Positions 7,390 to 15,502 of a DNA stretch of 53,056 nucleotides are shown here, piece after piece. The DNA is from Pseudomonas fluorescens. Lineage in GTDB: Bacteria; Pseudomonadota; Gammaproteobacteria; Pseudomonadales; Pseudomonadaceae. The notes under the pieces were generated by a model. That model had not been told where the DNA came from. It worked only from the letters and a program-made list of their open reading frames with translations, and did no database searches. The position numbers and the translations under genes are program-made. The stretch is taken from the NCBI RefSeq assembly GCF_902497875.1, contig NZ_CABVHY010000039.1, positions 1-53,056 of the forward strand. Direction: 5' to 3'. Every line of letters starts with the position of its first letter. The first letter of the stretch is position 1.

Positions 7390-7782
7390 ATGAAGTTCGC
7401 CATCGCCGTTTTCTCCGCCGCCCATGCGCCCTCCTCGCGCCGCGCCCTGCTGTTTTCCCAGGCAGCGCTGGCCGGTGGGCACCAGATCGTGCGGCTGTTT
7501 TTCTATCAGGACGGGGTTTACAACGCTCAAGACACTAGCGTTACCCCGCAGGATGAACTGGACCTGCCCCGGCAATGGCGCGCCTTCGTCACCGAGCATC
7601 AACTCGATGGCGTGGTGTGTATTGCTGCCGCCTTGCGCCGTGGCGTGCTGAATGAAGAAGAAGCCGGGCGCTATCAGCGTTCCGCGGTCAATCTGAGCGC
7701 GCCCTGGGAGTTGTCCGGACTCGGGCAACTGCATGACGCCGTGCAAGCGGCCGACCGCTTGATTTGTTTCGGAGGGCCATGA
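7390..7782 (+). CDS. tusD: Sulfurtransferase TusD
   Basis: A 130-residue DsrE/F-fold protein, subunit of the TusBCD hexamer that takes persulfide sulfur from TusA and passes it to TusE for 2-thiolation of U34 in tRNA for Lys, Glu and Gln. The presumed active cysteine lies in VVCIAAALRRGV (about residue 78). The N-terminal KFAIAVFSAAHAPSSRRALLFSQAAL is typical of the family. I used the ATG at 7390 rather than an upstream alternative. First gene of a tight tusDCBE-ybiB operon. Confidence 0.93.
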   Translation: MKFAIAVFSAAHAPSSRRALLFSQAALAGGHQIVRLFFYQDGVYNAQDTSVTPQDELDLPRQWRAFVTEHQLDGVVCIAAALRRGVLNEEEAGRYQRSAVNLSAPWELSGLGQLHDAVQAADRLICFGGP

Positions 7783-7783
7783 A

Positions 7784-8146
7784 ATGCCTGCATCCTTGCT
7801 GATTATCAGCCGACAGGCACCCTGGTCCGGCCCCAGCGCTCGTGAAGCGCTGGACATCGTGCTGGCAGGTGGCGCCTTTGATTTGCCGATTGGCCTGTTG
7901 TTTCTCGATGACGGGGTCTTCCAGTTGGCGCCGGCACAGAACGCCAAGGCCGTGCAGCAAAAGGACCTCAGCGCCAATCTGCAAGCCCTGTCGCTGTTTG
8001 GAGTAGACGATGTGTTTGCCTGTGGCAACAGTGTGACGGAACGTGGTTTAGCACCCTCGGCGCTGAACATGGCCACTGTGCAGTTGCTGGACCCGGAGCA
8101 AATCTCCTCGATTATTGATCGTTACGACCAGGTTATTACCCTCTGA
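7784..8146 (+). CDS. tusC: Sulfur relay protein TusC
   Basis: A 120-residue DsrF-like subunit of the TusBCD complex in the cytoplasm. Family hallmarks are LLIISRQAPWSGPSAREALDIVLAGGAFDLPIGLLFLDDGVFQL in the N-terminal half; it has no sulfur-transferring role of its own but is needed structurally. It starts one base after the tusD stop and its stop overlaps the tusB start (TGATG), consistent with equimolar subunits. Confidence 0.93.
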   Translation: MPASLLIISRQAPWSGPSAREALDIVLAGGAFDLPIGLLFLDDGVFQLAPAQNAKAVQQKDLSANLQALSLFGVDDVFACGNSVTERGLAPSALNMATVQLLDPEQISSIIDRYDQVITL

Positions 8147-8445
8147 TGTCGACTTTGCATGTGTTGTCCCATTCGCCGTTTACCGATAACCGGCTGACCA
8201 GTTGCCTGCGCCTGCTTGGACCGCAGGATGCCATCCTGCTCTGCGGTGACGCGCTGTATGCCCTGCAACCCGATAGCGCACCGCTCAACGCGCTGCAAGC
8301 ACGGATCGATACCCTGCGCTTGTTCGCCCTCGAGGAAGACCGACAGGCCCGTGGCCTGGAAGTCCCTGACTGGGTCAAAAGCGTCGACTACCCAGGGTTT
8401 GTCGAGTTGTCGATTCACTATGACAAGGTCAACAGCTGGCTATGA
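8146..8445 (+). CDS. tusB: Sulfur relay protein TusB
   Basis: A 99-residue DsrH-like subunit, smallest of the TusBCD hexamer. The start MSTLHVLSHSPF and the C-terminal WVKSVDYPGFVELSIHYDKVNSWL are typical of the family. Start and stop codons both overlap neighbours (TGATG with tusC, ATGA with tusE), so translation is coupled through the operon. Confidence 0.93.
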   Translation: MSTLHVLSHSPFTDNRLTSCLRLLGPQDAILLCGDALYALQPDSAPLNALQARIDTLRLFALEEDRQARGLEVPDWVKSVDYPGFVELSIHYDKVNSWL

Positions 8446-8777
8446 GTTCGCTGATCGTAGGTGCACAGCGCATCGACCTCGATAAAGACGGTTATCTGGT
8501 CAACCTGAACGATTGGTCCACCGAGGTCGCCAGTGCGCTGGCCGCTGCCGAAGAACTCGAGCTGAGCCCGGAGCACTGGGAAATCCTCGAGTTGCTGCGC
8601 AGCTTTTATCAAGAGTTCCAGTTGTCTCCGGCGACCCGCCCGCTGATCAAGTACACCGCACTGAAGCTGGGCCCGGCCAAGGGCAACAGCCTGCACCTGA
8701 ACCGACTGTTCAAAGGCACTCCCGCCAAACTTGCCGCCAAGCTGGCGGGCCTGCCCAAACCGACTAATTGCTTATGA
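8442..8777 (+). CDS. tusE: Sulfurtransferase TusE (DsrC family)
   Basis: A 111-residue DsrC-type protein that accepts sulfur from TusD and hands it to MnmA. The penultimate cysteine that carries the persulfide is present (C-terminus PKPTNCL). The body shows the family pattern DKDGYLVNLNDWSTEVASALAAAEELELSPEHWEILELLRSFYQEF. MnmA, its partner, is encoded at 29905-31038. The stop overlaps the start of the ybiB-like gene by ATGA. Confidence 0.94.
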   Translation: MSSLIVGAQRIDLDKDGYLVNLNDWSTEVASALAAAEELELSPEHWEILELLRSFYQEFQLSPATRPLIKYTALKLGPAKGNSLHLNRLFKGTPAKLAAKLAGLPKPTNCL

Positions 8778-9775
8778 CCGATTTTGCGCCGTTGATCACC
8801 GAAACACCCGCCGAGCACCCTTTCGCCCAATTCGTGCGAATCCTTGGTAAAGGCAAGCGCGGTGCCCGCAGCCTGACCCGCGAAGAAGCGCGGGAGGCCA
8901 TGGGCATGCTGCTCGACGAAAAAGTCGAGGACACCCAGCTTGGAGCCTTCCTGATGCTGTTGCGGCACAAGGAAGAAAGCCCGGAAGAGCTGGCCGGTTT
9001 TACCGAAGCACTGCGTGAGCGATTGAAGGCACCGGCCTTGAAGGTCGATCTGGATTGGCCGACCTATGCCGGCAAGAAACGTCATCTGCCGTGGTACTTG
9101 CTGGCGGCCAAATGCCTGGCACAGAACGGCGTGCGCATTCTAATGCACGGCGGCGGCGCGCATACCGCCGGCCGCCTGTACAGCGAACAGCTGCTCGAAC
9201 TATTAAAGATCCCGCTGTGCCGCAATTGGCAGCAGGTCGACAAGGCGCTGGAGCAAGGCAATCTGGCGTTTATCCCGCTCGGCGATTGGGCGCCGCAGAT
9301 GCAACGGATGATCGACCTGCGCAACACCCTCGGCTTGCGCTCGCCCATCCATTCGCTGGCACGGATTCTCAATCCGTTGGGTGCTCGTTGTGGCCTGCAA
9401 AGTATTTTCCATCCCGGTTATCAGGGCGTGCACCGCGATGCCAGTGGCCTGCTGGGCGACAACACCATTGTCATCAAAGGCGATGGCGGCGAGATTGAAA
9501 TCAACCCGGATACCATCAGTCATTTGTACGGCACCACCGGTGGCGAAAGCTGGGATGAAGAATGGCCGGCGCTGTCAGCTCAACGGCATGTCAAACCCGC
9601 GACCCTGGACCCCGAGCAATTGACTGCGTTGTGGCGCGGCGAGGTGCAGGACAGCTACCCACAACTGGCGCTGATCTCGACTATGGCCCTGGCCTTGCGC
9701 GGCCTCGGAACGCCGCGGGAGCAGGCGTTCGAACTCGCGCAGCAGTACTGGGATGCGCGGGACAAATCGATTTAA
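8774..9775 (+). CDS. ybiB: YbiB family protein (TrpD2-like, nucleic-acid-binding)
   Basis: A 333-residue protein related to anthranilate phosphoribosyltransferase TrpD but of the YbiB/TrpD2 branch. The N-terminal helical domain (TREEAREAMGMLLDEKVEDTQLGAFLMLLRHKEESPEELAGF) and the glycosyltransferase-3 domain (MHGGGAHTAGRLYSEQLL, ILNPLGARCGLQSIFHPGY, IVIKGDGGEIEINPDT) are clear. Work on the E. coli protein points to DNA and RNA binding and not tryptophan synthesis. It is often annotated simply as a glycosyl transferase. The ATG at 8774 overlaps the tusE stop, so the gene is translationally tied to the sulfur relay, which hints at a tRNA-related role. Confidence 0.85.
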   Translation: MTDFAPLITETPAEHPFAQFVRILGKGKRGARSLTREEAREAMGMLLDEKVEDTQLGAFLMLLRHKEESPEELAGFTEALRERLKAPALKVDLDWPTYAGKKRHLPWYLLAAKCLAQNGVRILMHGGGAHTAGRLYSEQLLELLKIPLCRNWQQVDKALEQGNLAFIPLGDWAPQMQRMIDLRNTLGLRSPIHSLARILNPLGARCGLQSIFHPGYQGVHRDASGLLGDNTIVIKGDGGEIEINPDTISHLYGTTGGESWDEEWPALSAQRHVKPATLDPEQLTALWRGEVQDSYPQLALISTMALALRGLGTPREQAFELAQQYWDARDKSI

Positions 9776-9845
9776 CCGATCATTAACGCCCAACCTTTGC
9801 GCTTTTTGTTCGAACTCATCGGATTAGACTGGACTCCAACGTACA

Positions 9846-9865
9846 GTGTCCCGGAGACGGGACAC
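9846..9865 (+). promoter_or_regulatory. Perfect 8-bp hairpin with GAGA loop upstream of the reductase gene
   Basis: GTGTCCCG and CGGGACAC flank the four bases GAGA. As RNA this is a stem closed by a GNRA-type tetraloop; as DNA it is a 20-base near-continuous palindrome that could be an operator. It ends 20 bases before the start codon at 9886. No T-run follows, so it is not an ordinary terminator. Confidence 0.5.
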
Positions 9866-9885
9866 ACAGCCGAGGATTTCTTGCG

Positions 9886-10887
9886 ATGGGTTTGCTGATT
9901 GAAGGGCGCTGGCAAGACCAGTGGTATGAGAGCGGCAACGACGGCGAGTTCCAGCGCGAACAAGCGCAGCGCCGCAATTGGCTGACCGCCGACGGCAAGC
10001 CGGGCCCCACCGGCGAAGGTGGCTTTCCGGCCGAGGCCGGCCGTTATCACCTCTATGTGTCGCTCGCCTGCCCCTGGGCCCACCGCACGCTGATCCTGCG
10101 CAAACTCAAAGGCCTTGAAAGCCTGATCGACGTTTCCGTGGTCAGTTGGTTGATGCTGGAAAACGGCTGGACCTTCGATAAAGCCTTCGGCTCCAGCGGC
10201 GACCGCCTGGACAATCTGACCTGGCTGCATCAGCGCTACACCGCGGATACCGACGACTACACCGGCCGGGTCACGGTCCCCATGCTTTGGGACAATAAGC
10301 ACAAACGCATCGTCAACAACGAATCGGCGGAAATCATCCGCATGTTCAACAGTGCCTTCGACGAACTGACCGGCAATCGCCTGGACTTCTACCCGCAACC
10401 GCTGCGGGCAGCGATCGATGAACTGAACGAGCGGATCTATCCGGCGGTAAACAACGGCGTCTATCGCGCCGGCTTCGCCACTTCGCAAAAAGCCTATGAA
10501 GAGGCTTTCGATGAGCTGTTCAGTGAACTCGACTGGCTGGAGAAACGCTTGGGCGAGCAGCGCTATCTGGCTGGTGAATACCTCACCGAAGCCGATATCC
10601 GCCTGTTCACCACGCTGATTCGCTTCGACGCGGTGTATTACAGCCACTTCAAGTGCAACCTGCGGCGGATTGCCGATTACCCGAATCTGTCGAACTGGCT
10701 ACGGGAACTGTATCAGTGGCCGGGCATTGCCGAGACCGTGGACTTCAACCACATCAAGGGGCATTACTACTCAAGCCATCGAATGATCAATCCCACCGGC
10801 ATCGTGCCGAAGGGGCCGGCGCAGGATTTCAATGCCGGGCATGATCGGGAGCGGTTGAGCGGGAAAGGGGTTTGGCAGAATAAATGA
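9886..10887 (+). CDS. yqjG: Glutathionyl-hydroquinone reductase (YqjG/Xi-class GST)
   Basis: A 333-residue Xi-class glutathione transferase that removes glutathione from glutathionyl-hydroquinones. The N-terminal thioredoxin-like domain carries the catalytic cysteine in SLACPWAHRTLILRKLKGL (about residue 60), and the C-terminal helical domain ends with NHIKGHYYSSHRMINPTGIVPKGP, a family signature. The length agrees with E. coli YqjG (328). It stands alone, with a striking hairpin in its leader and a BIME behind it. Similar enzymes protect against quinones; here the substrate is unknown. Confidence 0.92.
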   Translation: MGLLIEGRWQDQWYESGNDGEFQREQAQRRNWLTADGKPGPTGEGGFPAEAGRYHLYVSLACPWAHRTLILRKLKGLESLIDVSVVSWLMLENGWTFDKAFGSSGDRLDNLTWLHQRYTADTDDYTGRVTVPMLWDNKHKRIVNNESAEIIRMFNSAFDELTGNRLDFYPQPLRAAIDELNERIYPAVNNGVYRAGFATSQKAYEEAFDELFSELDWLEKRLGEQRYLAGEYLTEADIRLFTTLIRFDAVYYSHFKCNLRRIADYPNLSNWLRELYQWPGIAETVDFNHIKGHYYSSHRMINPTGIVPKGPAQDFNAGHDRERLSGKGVWQNK

Positions 10888-10914
10888 TTGCAGGATGATT
10901 TAGGTGTAGCCCGA

Positions 10915-11016
10915 AAAAGATCGCAGCCTGCGGCAGCTCCTACAGATTTTGTGTACACCCGATAAATCACGGGTGGACAAGGACTTTGTAGGAGCTGCCG
11001 CAGGCTGCGATCTTTT
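10915..11016. repeat. BIME: perfect 30-bp inverted repeat
   Basis: The 30-base arms at 10915-10944 and 10987-11016 are exactly complementary (beginning AAAAGATCGCAGCCTGCGGC). The 42-base loop has no gene. The element fills the gap between the convergent yqjG and cysG genes and could stop transcription from both sides. Confidence 0.85.
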
Positions 11017-11033
11017 AAGGCAGGCGACTAAGG

Positions 11034-12428
11034 TCAAACCTGCGACTGCGCCCCTTCAAACCACTTCAGCTTCTCACGAAGCTGCACCACTTCCCCGACA
11101 ATCACCAACGTCGGTGCATGAACTTCATGTTCGGCGACCAGCTGTGGAAGGTTGCCCAAGGTCCCGGTAAAGACCCGCTGGTTCGAGGTAGTACCCTGCT
11201 GGATCAATGCCGCGGGCGTATCCGCCGAACGACCGTGTTTGATCAGTTCATTGCAGATGATCGGCAAGCCGATCAAGCCCATGTAGAACACCAGGGTCTG
11301 CGCCGGGGCCACCAGGTCGCTCCACGGCAGATCCGAGGTGCCATCCTTCAGGTGCCCGGTGATAAACCGCACCGACTGCGCATAATCACGATGAGTCAGT
11401 GGAATCCCGGCATAAGCCGCACAACCGCTGGCCGCGGTGATACCTGGCACCACCTGGAATGGAATGCCTTGGGCCGCCAGTTCTTCGATCTCTTCGCCAC
11501 CACGGCCGAAAATGAACGGATCGCCGCCTTTCAAGCGCAACACCCGCTTGCCCTGCCTGGCCAGATCCACCAATTGCTGGTTGATCTGCTCCTGAGGCAC
11601 GGCATGATCAGCCCGACGCTTGCCGACGTAGACCCGGTCGGCATCACGCCGGCACAGCTCAAGAATCGCCGGTGCAACCAGACGGTCGTACAACACCACA
11701 TCCGCTTGCTGCATCAACCGCAAGGCACGGAACGTCAGCAGGTCCGGATCGCCCGGCCCGGCGCCAACCAGATAGACCTCACCGGCTGCCACAGGCGCAG
11801 TGCCATTGATTTTTTCCAGCAGCAGGCGCTCGGCTTCCGCACCCTGCCCGGCCAGTTGGCGATCGGCAATCGGCCCCTGGAAAACATCTTCCCAGAAGGC
11901 CCGGCGCTGTTGCACATCAGGGAACAGACCTTTGACCTGGGTGCGAAAACGCGCCGCCAGACCGGCCAATTGGCCATAGGTAGACGGGATCCAGGTTTCC
12001 AGTTTGGCCCGGATCAGCCGCGCCAGCACCGGCGCATCGCCGCCGCTGGAAACCGCAATCACCAAGGGCGAGCGGTCGACGATCGCCGGGAAAATCACGC
12101 TGCACAATGCTGGAGCATCGACCACGTTGACCGGCACGCAACGCTGCTGCGCATCTCTGGATACCTGCGCATTCAGCAATTGGTCATCGGTGGCGGCAAT
12201 GATCAGCACGCAGCCCGCAAGATCGGTCTCGGCATAACCGCGCAAGACACACTCACCGCCACTGTTCTGCACCAGTTCGCGCAGTTGGACTTCTATTTCC
12301 GGCGCAACCACCCGCAGCAGTGCACCGGCATCCGCCAGCAGGCGGGATTTGCGCAAGGCAATCTCCCCGCCACCGACGACCAGTACACGGCTGCCGCGCA
12401 GGTTGTGGAACAGCGGCAGATAGTCCAT
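11034..12428 (-). CDS. cysG: Siroheme synthase CysG
   Basis: A 464-residue trifunctional enzyme making siroheme from uroporphyrinogen III, needed for sulfite and nitrite reductases. The N-terminal precorrin-2 dehydrogenase/ferrochelatase part has a NAD-binding motif (RVLVVGGGEIALRKSRLL). The C-terminal SAM-dependent methyltransferase part starts at about residue 216 (VYLVGAGPGDPDLLTFRALRLM) and has the KGGDPFIFGRGGEE motif. The length equals the usual one (457-465). The start codon abuts the serS stop without a gap, so the two are co-transcribed from upstream. Confidence 0.95.
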   Translation of the reverse strand: MDYLPLFHNLRGSRVLVVGGGEIALRKSRLLADAGALLRVVAPEIEVQLRELVQNSGGECVLRGYAETDLAGCVLIIAATDDQLLNAQVSRDAQQRCVPVNVVDAPALCSVIFPAIVDRSPLVIAVSSGGDAPVLARLIRAKLETWIPSTYGQLAGLAARFRTQVKGLFPDVQQRRAFWEDVFQGPIADRQLAGQGAEAERLLLEKINGTAPVAAGEVYLVGAGPGDPDLLTFRALRLMQQADVVLYDRLVAPAILELCRRDADRVYVGKRRADHAVPQEQINQQLVDLARQGKRVLRLKGGDPFIFGRGGEEIEELAAQGIPFQVVPGITAASGCAAYAGIPLTHRDYAQSVRFITGHLKDGTSDLPWSDLVAPAQTLVFYMGLIGLPIICNELIKHGRSADTPAALIQQGTTSNQRVFTGTLGNLPQLVAEHEVHAPTLVIVGEVVQLREKLKWFEGAQSQV

Positions 12429-13709
12429 TTAGCCGATAACCTCAATGTCACCCATGTATGGCTTGAGCACTGCTGGCACACGGATCGAACCGTCGGCCTG
12501 CTGATAGTTCTCCAGCACTGCCACCAGGGTACGGCCAACCGCCAGACCGGAACCGTTCAGGGTGTGAACCAGTTCAGGTTTGCCGGTTTCCGGGTTACGG
12601 AAGCGCGCCTGCATGCGACGGGCCTGGAAGTCACCGCAGTTGGAGCACGAGGAAATCTCACGGTATTTGTCCTGGCTCGGAATCCACACTTCCAGGTCGT
12701 AGGTCTTGACCGCGCTGAAGCCCATGTCGCCGGTGCACAATGCCAGCACGCGATACGGCAGCTCGAGCAATTGCAGAACCTTCTCGGCGTTGCCGGTCAG
12801 ACCTTCCAGCGCTTCCATCGACGTCGATGGCTCGACGATCTGGACCATCTCGACCTTGTCGAACTGGTGCTGGCGAATCATCCCGCGGGTGTCGCGGCCC
12901 GAGGCACCGGCTTCGCTGCGAAAGCACGGCGTGTGGGCGACGAACTTCATCGGCAGCAGCTTGGAGTCGAGAATCTCGCCGGACACGATGTTGGTCAGCG
13001 ACACTTCAGCGGTCGGGATCAGGTACAGATCGGCCTCGCCTTCGCGGCTGATCTTGAACAGGTCTTCTTCGAACTTCGGCAACTGGCCGGTGCCCTGCAA
13101 GGCCGGGGCCTGGACCAGGTACGGGGTGTAAGCCTCTTCGTAGCCGTGTTCGTTGATGTGCAGGTTGATCATGAACTGCGCCAGTGCGCGGTGCAGACGC
13201 GCGATCGGCCCGCGCAGCAGGGAAAAACGCGCGCCAGAGAGCTTGGCCGCGGTCTCGAAGTCCAGCCAGCCGAACTTCTCGCCCAAGGCGACGTGATCCT
13301 TGACCTCGAAATCGAAGGTGGCCGGAGCGCCCCAGCGACGCACTTCAACGTTGGCTTCTTCATCGGCGCCAATCGGCACGGACTCGTGAGGCAGGTTGGG
13401 GATGTTCAGCAGCATCGAGTCCAGCTCGGTCTGAATCGCGTCCAGCTCCACTTTACCGCTATTGAGCTCATTGGCCATGCGCTCGACATCCGCCATCAGC
13501 GGCGCAATGTCTTCGCCGCGCTGCTTGGCCTGACCGATGGATTTGGAGCGCGCGTTACGCTCAGCCTGCAGTTGTTCGGTGCGGGTCTGGACGATCTTGC
13601 GCTGTTCTTCCAGCGCTTCGATGCGCGCGACATCCAGGGTAAAGCCACGGGATGCCAGGCGGTCCGCTACGTCCTGAAGGTTGCTACGTAACAGTTTGGA
13701 ATCGAGCAT
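12429..13709 (-). CDS. serS: Seryl-tRNA synthetase
   Basis: A 426-residue class II synthetase charging tRNA-Ser and tRNA-Sec type acceptors. The N-terminal coiled-coil arm that grips the long variable arm of the tRNA spans about residues 28-100 (IEALEEQRKIVQTRTEQLQAERNARSKSIGQ). Class II motif 2 (FRSEAGASGRDTRGMIRQHQF) and motif 3 (GSGLAVGRTLVAVLENYQ) are intact. The length is normal. It lies between crcB (16 bases upstream) and cysG in one minus-strand operon. Confidence 0.96.
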   Translation of the reverse strand: MLDSKLLRSNLQDVADRLASRGFTLDVARIEALEEQRKIVQTRTEQLQAERNARSKSIGQAKQRGEDIAPLMADVERMANELNSGKVELDAIQTELDSMLLNIPNLPHESVPIGADEEANVEVRRWGAPATFDFEVKDHVALGEKFGWLDFETAAKLSGARFSLLRGPIARLHRALAQFMINLHINEHGYEEAYTPYLVQAPALQGTGQLPKFEEDLFKISREGEADLYLIPTAEVSLTNIVSGEILDSKLLPMKFVAHTPCFRSEAGASGRDTRGMIRQHQFDKVEMVQIVEPSTSMEALEGLTGNAEKVLQLLELPYRVLALCTGDMGFSAVKTYDLEVWIPSQDKYREISSCSNCGDFQARRMQARFRNPETGKPELVHTLNGSGLAVGRTLVAVLENYQQADGSIRVPAVLKPYMGDIEVIG

Positions 13710-13725
13710 GTCGGTCTCTCGTTTA

Positions 13726-14100
13726 TCAAAGTTTGGTCAAGGACAGGCCAGCCCAGGTCGCGAGCAGCCCGCCGAATACGCTGATTGCCGCATAGCCCAG
13801 GGCCAGCGGCGCTTGCCCGGTTTCCAGCAAGCGCAGCGTATCCAGTGAAAAGGATGAAAAAGTCGTCAGGCCACCGAGGAAGCCCACTATCAACCCGGCA
13901 CGCACCTCAAGCGGCACCTCCGGGCGGAGCAAAAACAGACCGTATAAGATGCCGATCAACAGGCAGCCCACGATATTAACGGTCAGCGTAGCGGTATAGA
14001 AGTGCCGCGGCCAATTAGCATTGATCCAGTTACCGGTGGCAAAGCGCAACAAGGTCCCGGCGACTCCCCCCACGGAGACCGCGACAATCAACGCAATCAA
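13726..14100 (-). CDS. crcB: Fluoride channel CrcB/Fluc
   Basis: A 124-residue inner-membrane protein with four helices, member of the dimeric Fluc fluoride channels. Conserved stretches are GGVAGTLLRFATGNW near the N-terminus and VGFLGGLTTFSSFSLDTLRLLE, whose Thr-Phe-Ser-Ser-Phe run holds the pore phenylalanines. The start is a TTG at 14100, inside the rarA stop (overlap TTGA), and the N-terminus fits the family. No fluoride riboswitch is possible directly upstream because rarA coding sequence is there. Confidence 0.92.
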   Translation of the reverse strand: MIALIVAVSVGGVAGTLLRFATGNWINANWPRHFYTATLTVNIVGCLLIGILYGLFLLRPEVPLEVRAGLIVGFLGGLTTFSSFSLDTLRLLETGQAPLALGYAAISVFGGLLATWAGLSLTKL

Positions 14101-15422
14101 GTCTTTCTCCGCTGTCTGGGGCTGAGCCGGTCCAGCGCGGCGAGGTGATTGAGCTTCTCGCCGATCTTCAATTCAAGGCCACGGGGTACCGGCTGGTAGA
14201 AATGCTGCGGCTCAAGCTTGTCCGGGAAATAATCTTCACCGGCGGCATAGGCCTCGGGCTCATCGTGGGCATAACGGTATTCGTCGCCATACCCCAGCTG
14301 CTTCATCAGCTTGGTCGGCGCATTGCGCAAATGCAGCGGAACTTCCAGCGAACCGTGCTCGGCGGCGCTGCGCATGGCGGCCTTGAAGCCCATGTACACC
14401 GCATTGCTTTTCGGCGCGCAGGCCAGATAGGTGATGGCCTGGGCCACCGCCAACTCGCCTTCAGGGCTGCCCAGGCGTTCCTGCACATCCCAGGCGGCGA
14501 GACACAGGCTCAACGCCCGCGGATCGGCATTGCCGATGTCTTCACTGGCCATGCGCACCACGCGCCGGGCCAGGTACAGCGGATCGCAGCCGCCGTCGAG
14601 CATGCGCGCGAACCAGTACAGCGCGCCGTCCGGGTTGGAGCCACGCACTGACTTGTGCAGCGCCGAGATCTGGTCGTAAAAGGCCTCGCCGCCCTTGTCG
14701 AAGCGCCGGCGGGTATCACCCAACAGGCTTTGCAGCAGCTCGATGCCGATTTCAGTGCTGTCTTCGGCCAGGTCGGAGGCGTTCTCCAGCAGGTTGAGCA
14801 ACCGCCTGCCGTCGCCGTCGGCGGCGGCCAGCAGTATCTTGAAGCCTTCGTCACTGAGAGTCAGCTGGCGCTTGCCCAGGCCGCGTTCCTCAGTGAGTGC
14901 ACGCTGCACCAGTTTACGCAGCGCCGCTTCGTCGAGGCTTTTGAGCACGTAAACCCGAGCCCGGGACAGCAGTGCGTTGTTCAGTTCGAACGAGGGGTTT
15001 TCCGTGGTCGCGCCGATAAAAATCAGCGTGCCGTCTTCGACATAGGGCAGAAAGGCGTCCTGTTGCGACTTGTTGAAGCGATGCACTTCGTCAACGAACA
15101 GGATAGTCCGACGGCCGTATTGCCCGGCCTGCTGCTGGGCGATTTCCACCGCCTGGCGAATCTCCTTGACCCCGGCCAATACCGCCGAAACCGTTTCGAA
15201 ATGCGCATCCGAGACTTCTGCCAGCAGCCGCGCCAGGGTGGTTTTACCCACCCCCGGCGGCCCCCAGAAAATCATCGAGTGCAGGGCACCCTGCTCCAGG
15301 GCTTCACGCAGGGGCTTGCCGCGAGCGAGCAGGTGTTCCTGACCGACATACTCATCCAGGTTGGCCGCGCGCAGGCGCGCTGCCAAGGGCTGGGCAATCG
15401 GGGCACTTCGAAACAGATCCAT
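14097..15422 (-). CDS. rarA: Replication-associated recombination protein RarA (MgsA)
   Basis: A 441-residue AAA+ ATPase of the clamp-loader type that acts at stalled replication forks. Walker A is GPPGVGKTTLA (about residues 54-64), Walker B ILFVDEVHRFN, sensor 1 lies in IGATTENPSFELN, and the C-terminal tetramerisation part is complete. It is placed between lolA and crcB, as in E. coli where lolA-rarA-serS are neighbours. The overlap with crcB suggests coupled translation. Confidence 0.95.
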   Translation of the reverse strand: MDLFRSAPIAQPLAARLRAANLDEYVGQEHLLARGKPLREALEQGALHSMIFWGPPGVGKTTLARLLAEVSDAHFETVSAVLAGVKEIRQAVEIAQQQAGQYGRRTILFVDEVHRFNKSQQDAFLPYVEDGTLIFIGATTENPSFELNNALLSRARVYVLKSLDEAALRKLVQRALTEERGLGKRQLTLSDEGFKILLAAADGDGRRLLNLLENASDLAEDSTEIGIELLQSLLGDTRRRFDKGGEAFYDQISALHKSVRGSNPDGALYWFARMLDGGCDPLYLARRVVRMASEDIGNADPRALSLCLAAWDVQERLGSPEGELAVAQAITYLACAPKSNAVYMGFKAAMRSAAEHGSLEVPLHLRNAPTKLMKQLGYGDEYRYAHDEPEAYAAGEDYFPDKLEPQHFYQPVPRGLELKIGEKLNHLAALDRLSPRQRRKT

Positions 15423-15467
15423 GACTACTTATGAAACCTCCACTGGGTCCTGATGCCGATCAATCAC

Positions 15468-15491
15468 TGTGGGAGCGAGCTTGCTCCTACA
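15468..15491. repeat. Single REP hairpin between lolA and rarA
   Basis: TGTGGGAGCGAGCTTGCTCC followed by TACA combines the left arm found in the 21799 and 29257 repeats with the right end found in the 10987 repeat. It forms a small hairpin in the 80-base gap between two co-directional genes. Confidence 0.55.
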
Positions 15492-15502
15492 GGTCCTGCG
15501 GT

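Noticed and set aside
11118..13691. 857-codon open frame on the plus strand
   Set aside because: It lies antisense to cysG and serS, both with full-length family matches; long antisense frames are common in GC-rich Pseudomonas DNA.
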